A DNA stretch of 10,231 nt. Source: Ruminococcaceae bacterium UBA5891 (GTDB lineage: Bacteria > Bacillota > Clostridia > Oscillospirales > Acutalibacteraceae). How positions within the stretch are numbered: position 1 is the stretch's first letter; every line of letters starts with the position of its first letter. Below are positions 6,495 to 10,231 of the stretch, piece by piece. A model generated the notes under the pieces. The model did not search any database, was not told the DNA's origin, and worked only from the letters and a program-made list of their open reading frames with translations. The translations under genes and the position numbers were made by a program. The stretch spans positions 1-10,231 of the forward strand of contig DJET01000007.1 of the NCBI GenBank assembly GCA_002431945.1, in the 5' to 3' direction.

Positions 6495-7579
6495 TGTCAG
6501 AAGAAAATAAAGAGTTTTCATTGCCGCCGATTCCGAAAGACAGCAGCAAATTTGCTCCGCCGCCGATACCCGGAAAAGCTAAGGCATCTGAAAAAAACTT
6601 ATACATAATTGCCGGAAGTGTTTTAGCGGTTGTTGTGTTATGTATTATAGTGGGGGTAATAGTATCAAACAATCGCTCAAATAATTATACGGTTAATAGT
6701 TATTCTTCAAGCAACAATGGCTTAAAAGAGGGCGAGGTTGGGTTAAGAGACAGCAGCGGCAATGAATACGGTATGCAAATCGATGAAGATTATTATTCAA
6801 GCCTCGGAACTGAAAGCAGTAATTCCTACGGTAATTATTCCAGCAGCGATTATTCAGGTAAAAACCGTTCCGACAGTAATTATTCTAATAACAATTATTC
6901 AGAAAAAAATTATACAAGCAGCAATGCTACACCCAAAGAGGATAATCGGAATAATTCCGATTATCCATCATCAGACACTCCTGATAACTCAAGCTCTGCT
7001 GTTTCAAGCACACCCAAAAATGAATATAAAGTCGGAAATTTAATAACTTTCGGCAAAAGAACATGGTTGGTTTTAGATGTGCAAGGCAATAAAGCTTTGA
7101 TTTTCTCGGCAAATCAATCGTACAAAAAATATGATGACACACCTTATTATTATTCTCATAAAGAAGAACCGTACACATGGGAAATCAGCTATTTGCGCAA
7201 ATATCTGAACGGAGAATATTATAATAATTTTACAATTCCGGAAAGAAACAGGATATTAACCACCGATTTAGTGAATGAAGATAACCCGGATTGGGGAAGT
7301 GAGGGCGGTAATAATACTCAGGATAAAATATTTGTATTAAGTGCATCAGAGATGGAAAGATACGGTAATACTATTGCGGAATTTAAAAAAAAGGTTTCTA
7401 CTATATGGTCTGACGGTTGGTTACGGACTCCCGGAAGATATCCGAACAGAACAACAGCAGTATATTTTTTTATAAGGGATAATAACACTTCAAACTTTAA
7501 TTTAGAGATATATTATGAGGGTTATAATCCAAGAGAAGAAAAAAGTATAAATCCTGCTATGTGGATAAAAACCGATTGA
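6494..7579 (+). CDS. Single-pass membrane protein with proline-rich tail and DUF6273-like domain
   Basis: The product is 361 aa. Residues 1-34 form a short tail with LPPIP (10-14) and PPPIPG (22-27). One membrane helix spans about 36-58. No signal cleavage site is evident, so the N-terminus should be cytoplasmic and the rest outside. Residues about 60-172 are low complexity, dominated by Asn, Ser, Tyr, Asp and Gly, with many NYS/DYS units. Residues about 178-360 look like a DUF6273 domain: ITFGKRTWLVLD, a Trp-Glu-x2-x-LR-x-YLNGEYY segment at 229-243, DKIFVLSASEM at 277-287 and a closing AMWIKTD. DUF6273 is common in surface proteins of gut Clostridia and has no assigned activity known to me. 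The gene is coupled to the preceding GYF_2-like gene by a one-base stop/start overlap. No cell-wall sorting signal is present. Confidence 0.82.
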   Translation: MSEENKEFSLPPIPKDSSKFAPPPIPGKAKASEKNLYIIAGSVLAVVVLCIIVGVIVSNNRSNNYTVNSYSSSNNGLKEGEVGLRDSSGNEYGMQIDEDYYSSLGTESSNSYGNYSSSDYSGKNRSDSNYSNNNYSEKNYTSSNATPKEDNRNNSDYPSSDTPDNSSSAVSSTPKNEYKVGNLITFGKRTWLVLDVQGNKALIFSANQSYKKYDDTPYYYSHKEEPYTWEISYLRKYLNGEYYNNFTIPERNRILTTDLVNEDNPDWGSEGGNNTQDKIFVLSASEMERYGNTIAEFKKKVSTIWSDGWLRTPGRYPNRTTAVYFFIRDNNTSNFNLEIYYEGYNPREEKSINPAMWIKTD

Positions 7580-7685
7580 TATTAAAGTATGTAAGATTAA
7601 CATAAAACGTCCTTTTTTTCCGAATTGTGGATAACTTTTACCTTAAAACAGGGATTTAATAGACTTTTCCACCGAGTTATCCACT
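7560..7685. promoter_or_regulatory. Cluster of DnaA-box-like 9-mers
   Basis: Two perfect TTATCCACA boxes lie on the minus strand at 7560-7568 (inside the last codons of the preceding gene) and 7626-7634. On the plus strand are TTTTCCACC at 7665-7673 and TTATCCACT at 7677-7685, each one base from TTWTNCACA. A weaker TTGCCCACA lies at 7719-7727. The neighbouring genes are not those usual at oriC. A DnaA-titrating or DnaA-regulated site is therefore more likely than the chromosomal origin, if the sites are real. Confidence 0.4.
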
Positions 7686-7697
7686 TTTTTATGTTAA
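7597..7697. repeat. Nested inverted repeats in intergenic region
   Basis: TTAACATAAAA (7597-7607) and TTTTATGTTAA (7687-7697) are perfect 11-bp inverted copies. Inside them GTGGATAAC (7627-7635) and GTTATCCAC (7676-7684) are perfect 9-bp inverted copies. The outer pair gives a 101-bp unit that could be a MITE-like remnant, a long RNA hairpin or a protein-binding array. No clear target-site duplication is visible. Confidence 0.5.
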
Positions 7698-7757
7698 CTT
7701 GAATAGCTTTTTCCTTTTTTGCCCACAATATTTTCAGTAAATAAAAGGGGCGATAAA

Positions 7758-8033
7758 ATGGTTAAAGGCGTAAGCAAAACGGTAATAGTAGTAAATAATA
7801 CGGGAAGTAAGCTTTTTGAAAAAATTGTTTTTTACGTTACTCCCGAATACGGAACGCTTTCCGCAAAGCAGCTTAAAAAGGCGGCAAGCAGTTTTTCCTT
7901 TAATTACGACGAGGGTATAAGGCAAAAAAATCTGCGAAACCGCATAAAGCGCAAAAAAATAAAACGCGCGCTTGTGCTTTCCGCTGTTTTGGCTGCCGCG
8001 GCGGCGGTTATCGCGCTTATAATAATATTGTAA
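7758..8033 (+). CDS. Small tail-anchored membrane protein, unknown function
   Basis: The product is 91 aa and I cannot assign it to a named family. Residues 1-50 (MVKGVSKTVIVV, then FEKIVFYVTPEYG) form a compact, probably soluble segment. Residues 52-69 are very basic (RQKNLRNRIKRKKIKR), and 70-91 form one C-terminal hydrophobic helix ending in LIIIL. The protein should therefore be anchored by its tail with the body in the cytoplasm. From memory, the opening VKGVSK-x-VIVV recurs in short proteins of Clostridia, but I know no function. The ATG is preceded by AAAGGGG at seven bases. A TTG 39 bases upstream is in frame but has no ribosome binding site. A hairpin 13 bases downstream closes the unit. 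Confidence 0.75.
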   Translation: MVKGVSKTVIVVNNTGSKLFEKIVFYVTPEYGTLSAKQLKKAASSFSFNYDEGIRQKNLRNRIKRKKIKRALVLSAVLAAAAAVIALIIIL

Positions 8034-8045
8034 ATAAACTATTAA

Positions 8046-8078
8046 AAATGCAGGAAAGTTTTTTTCTTTCTTGCATTT
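8046..8078 (+). terminator. Hairpin terminator after the small tail-anchored gene
   Basis: AAATGCAGGAAAG (8046-8058) pairs with CTTTCTTGCATTT (8066-8078), with one G-T wobble, around a seven-T loop. The sequence that follows, GTGCTTTT, has only a modest T-run, so termination may be partial. The right arm overlaps the -35 of the next promoter. Confidence 0.6.
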
Positions 8079-8099
8079 GTGCTTTTAATGCCTTATAAT
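8071..8099 (+). promoter_or_regulatory. Promoter of the two-gene membrane operon
   Basis: TTGCAT (8071-8076), 17 bases, then TATAAT (8094-8099), with transcription expected from about 8106. A second TATAAT at 8103-8108, preceded by TGA (extended -10 type), could act as an overlapping start. The ribosome binding site GGGGAT of the next gene is at 8121-8126. Confidence 0.6.
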
Positions 8100-8130
8100 T
8101 GATATAATAAGTGGCAGAATGGGGATAAAT

Positions 8131-8868
8131 ATGAAAGAAGTAACAAAGCTTGGCTTAAAGCAGTTTTTAAGGCTTATACTTATAAACGTTATGTGCTTTT
8201 TCGTTGTAATTTCGTTCAGCGTTTTGTCTACCGCGGCGTTTACCAAAAATATAGGCTATACGGCATACGGCACTTCAAGCGAAAGCAGCGAGCCCGAAGA
8301 GCTGTATACATATTATTATGCCGACGGCGAGGATACAAAAAAGCAGGAATACACCGACAGGGGCTATACAGTAAGCGAATCGAAAATACGTTCTACGCTT
8401 TCGGGAACGGGCAATGCGGTTTTTCTTACCGTTTCGCAGATATTCTGCCTTTTGATACTTATATCGTTTATTTACCCGAATCTTTGGCAGCTGGGAACCA
8501 AGGACAGCAATTTGGTTAAATTCAAGCACGAGAAAGAGGACAGGCTTAAAGGCGTTAAGATAGGCGCGGTTTCGGTTATTCCTTTATATTTGGGGCTTAT
8601 TGCGCTGGCCGTATTTAAAGCGGGGGCGTTTGTAAAATTTCCCGTTGCGCTGTATAAAACCGTACACGCTTCGTTTTATTCGTTTATTCAGTTAATATCC
8701 GGCGGTGCCGCAACGGTTGCGGATTTAAGCGTGCTGCGTTTAATATTGCTTTTCTTATTACCGCTTGTTATTGTGGCTGTGTCGGGCGGAGCATATATTT
8801 TGGGCTATAACAATTATTCGTTAGGCGAAAAGCTTATATACAAAAAGAAAAGCGGAGGAGAAAAATAA
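8131..8868 (+). CDS. Polytopic membrane protein, unknown function
   Basis: The product is 245 aa, with hydrophobic segments at about 12-36, 96-117, 143-163 and 202-227. A hydrophilic, acidic, Tyr-rich stretch (about 40-92, including EELYTYYYADGED) lies between the first two, probably outside the cell. I recognise no named family. The start is the ATG after GGGGATAAAT; another in-frame ATG twelve bases earlier overlaps that ribosome binding site. The TAA overlaps the ATG of the DUF624-like gene (TAATG), and the GGAGGAG for that gene lies inside this one. The two are thus translationally coupled and probably partners in one membrane complex. The C-terminus is basic and glycine-rich (KKKSGGEK). 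Confidence 0.82.
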   Translation: MKEVTKLGLKQFLRLILINVMCFFVVISFSVLSTAAFTKNIGYTAYGTSSESSEPEELYTYYYADGEDTKKQEYTDRGYTVSESKIRSTLSGTGNAVFLTVSQIFCLLILISFIYPNLWQLGTKDSNLVKFKHEKEDRLKGVKIGAVSVIPLYLGLIALAVFKAGAFVKFPVALYKTVHASFYSFIQLISGGAATVADLSVLRLILLFLLPLVIVAVSGGAYILGYNNYSLGEKLIYKKKSGGEK

Positions 8869-9713
8869 TGGCGGGTTTTTTCGGTTTATTCAATTACGAA
8901 AAGGAAGGACCGGGCATTTCAAAAAACGCACCTAAAAAGAAGACCTTTATAGTGTTTTTTGAAACCTTTTTCAGAAATTTTTGGAAATTTATAACCATAA
9001 ATTTAGTTTACGATCTTATTTCGGTTCCGGTTTTAACAAACGGTCTTGCAAGCGCGGGGCTTACAAATGTTACGCGTAATATCGCAAGAGACAAGCATTC
9101 CTTCGGCTTAAGCGATTTTTTTGATACCCTTAAGAAAAACTGGAAGCAGGCGCTTCCCGCAGGGATTATAAACACCCTTGTATATGCGATGCTCTTTTTT
9201 GATATATATTTCTTTTGGTTTTCTTCAAAGGGAATAATGGCGTCGGTCGGGGTTGGCATATGCGTATGTATTCTTTTTATATTCACGGTTATGAATTATT
9301 ATATATGGACGCTTATGATAACCTTTAAGTTTACCCTAAAACAGATATACAAAAACAGCTTTAAGTTTGTTTTTATAAATATGAAGCTTAATTTGCTTTG
9401 CTTTTTCTCGCTTTTGCTTGTATATGCGGTAAATATAGGGCTGATTTTTCTTTTTCAGTCGGCATTTTTTATAGTGCTTACCTTGGAAATATTCCTATAT
9501 ATACTTCTTTATCCCTCGTTCAGATTTTTGCTTGTGCAGTTCTGCACGTTCCCGTCTATTAAAAAATATATTATAGACCCGTATTATCTTGAGCACCCCG
9601 ACGAGGATATTGATAAGCGCCGCGATCTCGGTATTGAGGTTGAGGAAAAGAAGCCCCAGACAATCGTAAACGAAGACGGCGAAGAGGAAAGCGAAAACGT
9701 GTTTGAAGACTAA
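8868..9713 (+). CDS. DUF624/YesL-family membrane protein
   Basis: The product is 281 aa. The opening FGLFNYEKEGPGISKNAPKKK, with its FNYEKxGPGxxK motif at about 8-19, followed by FFETFFRNFWKFITIN (30-45), is typical of DUF624/YesL relatives in Clostridia. So is SDFFDTLKKNWKQ at 82-94. Hydrophobic segments lie at about 42-60, 97-118, 124-146, 172-195 and 197-222. The last 50 residues are cytoplasmic and acidic (ENVFED end). YesL is encoded among rhamnogalacturonan-use genes in Bacillus, but its function is unknown and no sugar genes occur here. It is coupled to the upstream membrane gene through a one-base overlap, and its ribosome binding site is GGAGGAG (8854-8860). Confidence 0.85.
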   Translation: MAGFFGLFNYEKEGPGISKNAPKKKTFIVFFETFFRNFWKFITINLVYDLISVPVLTNGLASAGLTNVTRNIARDKHSFGLSDFFDTLKKNWKQALPAGIINTLVYAMLFFDIYFFWFSSKGIMASVGVGICVCILFIFTVMNYYIWTLMITFKFTLKQIYKNSFKFVFINMKLNLLCFFSLLLVYAVNIGLIFLFQSAFFIVLTLEIFLYILLYPSFRFLLVQFCTFPSIKKYIIDPYYLEHPDEDIDKRRDLGIEVEEKKPQTIVNEDGEEESENVFED

Positions 9714-9761
9714 AAGCCCCCGCCGCGGCATATATATTCCTGTAAGGGAGTGTGTTATGCT

Positions 9762-10049
9762 ATGGATCAGAGGATTGCGGATCTGCGCAACAAGCAGGTT
9801 GTTTGCATTAAAAACGGCTGTGTGCTGGGCTATATATACGATGTGGAATTCAACACGTCGGACGGCAGGCTTACCGCAATAGTTTTGCCGGGCAGGCAGC
9901 GCTTTTTAGGGCTTATCGGCCGCGAGGAAGACATAGTTATTCCGTGGAGCGAAATTGAGGTAATAGGGCAGGAGACTGTTCTTGTAACCACCGATGCAAC
10001 GCCTTATATGCGCAGAACAAAAAAAGGCTTTTTTGAAAATCAAATTTAA
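9762..10049 (+). CDS. YlmC/YmxH-family PRC-barrel protein
   Basis: The product is 95 aa, with the PRC-barrel-like fold signature of the YlmC/YmxH family. Marks are RIADLRNKQVVCIKNG (4-19), LGYIYDVEF (22-30), a DGRLTAIVLPG strand pair (34-44) and the EEDIVIPWSEIEVIG segment (55-69). Members are conserved in endospore-forming Firmicutes and are annotated as sporulation-related, though their molecular role is not established. Presence here is consistent with, but does not prove, a spore-forming ancestry. AAGGGAG ends 11 bases before this ATG. A GTG at 9750 is in frame but overlaps the ribosome binding site, so the later start is used. It lies 48 bp after the DUF624-like gene and may be co-transcribed. 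The family is clear, and the protein is full length. Confidence 0.9.
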   Translation: MDQRIADLRNKQVVCIKNGCVLGYIYDVEFNTSDGRLTAIVLPGRQRFLGLIGREEDIVIPWSEIEVIGQETVLVTTDATPYMRRTKKGFFENQI

Positions 10050-10052
10050 ATT

Positions 10053-10080
10053 TTGCCTGAAAGAATTACAGTGATATAAT
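10053..10080 (+). promoter_or_regulatory. Extended -10 promoter downstream of the ylmC-like gene
   Basis: TTGCCT (10053-10058), 16 bases, then TATAAT (10075-10080) preceded by TGA. Transcription would start near 10087. AATTAC (10064-10069) and GTAATT (10085-10090) form a 6-bp inverted repeat around the -10, possibly an operator. A terminator begins 12 bases after the expected start. Confidence 0.5.
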
Positions 10081-10086
10081 AGCCGT

Positions 10087-10136
10087 AATTAAGCGGCAAA
10101 CGCGTAGATCCGTATCGGACCTACGCGTTATTTTTT
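10087..10136 (+). ncRNA. Candidate ~50-nt RNA (promoter directly followed by terminator)
   Basis: The promoter above would yield a transcript of about 50 bases consisting almost wholly of the terminator hairpin at 10099-10136. No open reading frame with a ribosome binding site fits. It could be a tiny RNA, a decoy or attenuated leader of a gene beyond the window, or an unused promoter. Inference only. Confidence 0.25.
10099..10136 (+). terminator. Rho-independent terminator
   Basis: AACGCGTAGATCCG (10099-10112) pairs with CGGACCTACGCGTT (10116-10129), with a single A-C mismatch, around TAT. It is followed by A and TTTTTT (10131-10136). It ends the ylmC-like transcript and anything started at the promoter just upstream. 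Confidence 0.85.
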
Positions 10137-10170
10137 GGCTTCTGTACGCAAGGTGTGTTTCAAAATTTTG

Positions 10171-10210
10171 AAAAAAGCACGCTGTAAACACTTAAGTGTT
10201 TGCAGCGTGC
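10171..10210 (-). terminator. Terminator for a minus-strand gene entering from the right
   Basis: The 17-bp arms 10177-10193 and 10194-10210 (outer part GCACGCTG/CAGCGTGC) form an almost perfect palindrome with one G-T wobble. Read on the minus strand, the stem is followed at once by TTTTTT (10176-10171), as in a classic terminator. Its base abuts the 16-bp repeat. A palindrome, TTTCAAAATTTTGAAA, lies just beyond at 10158-10173. Confidence 0.7.
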
Positions 10211-10226
10211 TCAGTCTGTCGAAAAA
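10211..10226. repeat. Right copy of 16-bp terminal inverted repeat
   Basis: TCAGTCTGTCGAAAAA is the exact reverse complement of 5-20. As at the left end, it touches the hairpin with no intervening base and lies on its outer side. The five and four bases outside the two copies (GTCC and CCCAA, read outward) do not match, so identity is limited to the 16-mer. Confidence 0.7.
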
Positions 10227-10231
10227 CCCAA

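Noticed and set aside
6762..7178. Frames antisense or out of frame within the Asn/Ser/Tyr linker
   Set aside because: They arise from the repetitive AAT/AGC/TAT-rich coding sequence and show only low-complexity residues.
7580..7757. Chromosomal replication origin
   Set aside because: DnaA-like boxes are present, but neighbouring genes are not dnaA, dnaN, rpmH or similar. A lesser DnaA site is the safer reading.
5..10226. The whole window as a transposon with terminal inverted repeats
   Set aside because: The content is ordinary chromosomal genes with no transposase. The 16-mers adjoin hairpins as terminator-linked repeats would, with no matching target duplication outside them.

Overview
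The window reads as a low-to-moderate G+C Clostridia chromosome fragment (Bacillota, probably Oscillospiraceae/Ruminococcaceae-like). This is inferred from strong AGGAG-type ribosome binding sites, TTGAMA/TATAAT promoters, Rho-independent terminators, and families typical of that group (DUF6512, DUF6062, DUF624/YesL, YlmC/YmxH). No rRNA, tRNA, CRISPR, transposase, integrase or phage gene is visible. The two ends carry the same 16-base sequence in inverted orientation, each abutting a hairpin, so the fragment may be a whole contig that stopped at a dispersed repeat.

Layout. (1) 1-1019, minus strand: a small lipoprotein with an Ada-like zinc module, followed by a DUF6512 membrane protein. (2) 1050-3793, DNA repair: uvrC (+) and an Ogg-type 8-oxoguanine glycosylase (-) converge and share a TTAA at their stops. 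Each has a near-consensus promoter only about ten bases upstream of its start codon. (3) 3819-4511: a DUF6062 protein with two Cys/His units, closed by a strong terminator. (4) 4512-7579, a visibly more AT-rich block: a structured leader, an alkyladenine/3-methyladenine-type glycosylase (MPG family), two paralogous membrane proteins with an N-terminal GYF_2-like domain, and a single-pass membrane protein. The last has a proline-rich cytoplasmic tail, an Asn/Ser/Tyr-rich linker and a DUF6273-like outer domain. All four are co-oriented and tightly spaced, so they probably form an operon.

(5) 7580-7757: an intergenic stretch with nested inverted repeats and several DnaA-box-like 9-mers. (6) 7758-9713: a tail-anchored small protein, then a translationally coupled pair of polytopic membrane proteins, the second a DUF624/YesL relative. 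(7) 9762-10049: a YlmC/YmxH-type PRC-barrel protein. It is followed by a promoter-plus-terminator unit that could encode a very short RNA, then the terminal hairpin and repeat.

Three base/nucleotide-excision repair genes lie within 4.2 kb, but they are in separate transcription units. The most original part is the GYF_2/GYF_2/DUF6273 block. GYF domains are known proline-rich-ligand binders, and the third protein presents PPIP and PPPIPG motifs on the predicted cytoplasmic side, which suggests an undescribed membrane complex.
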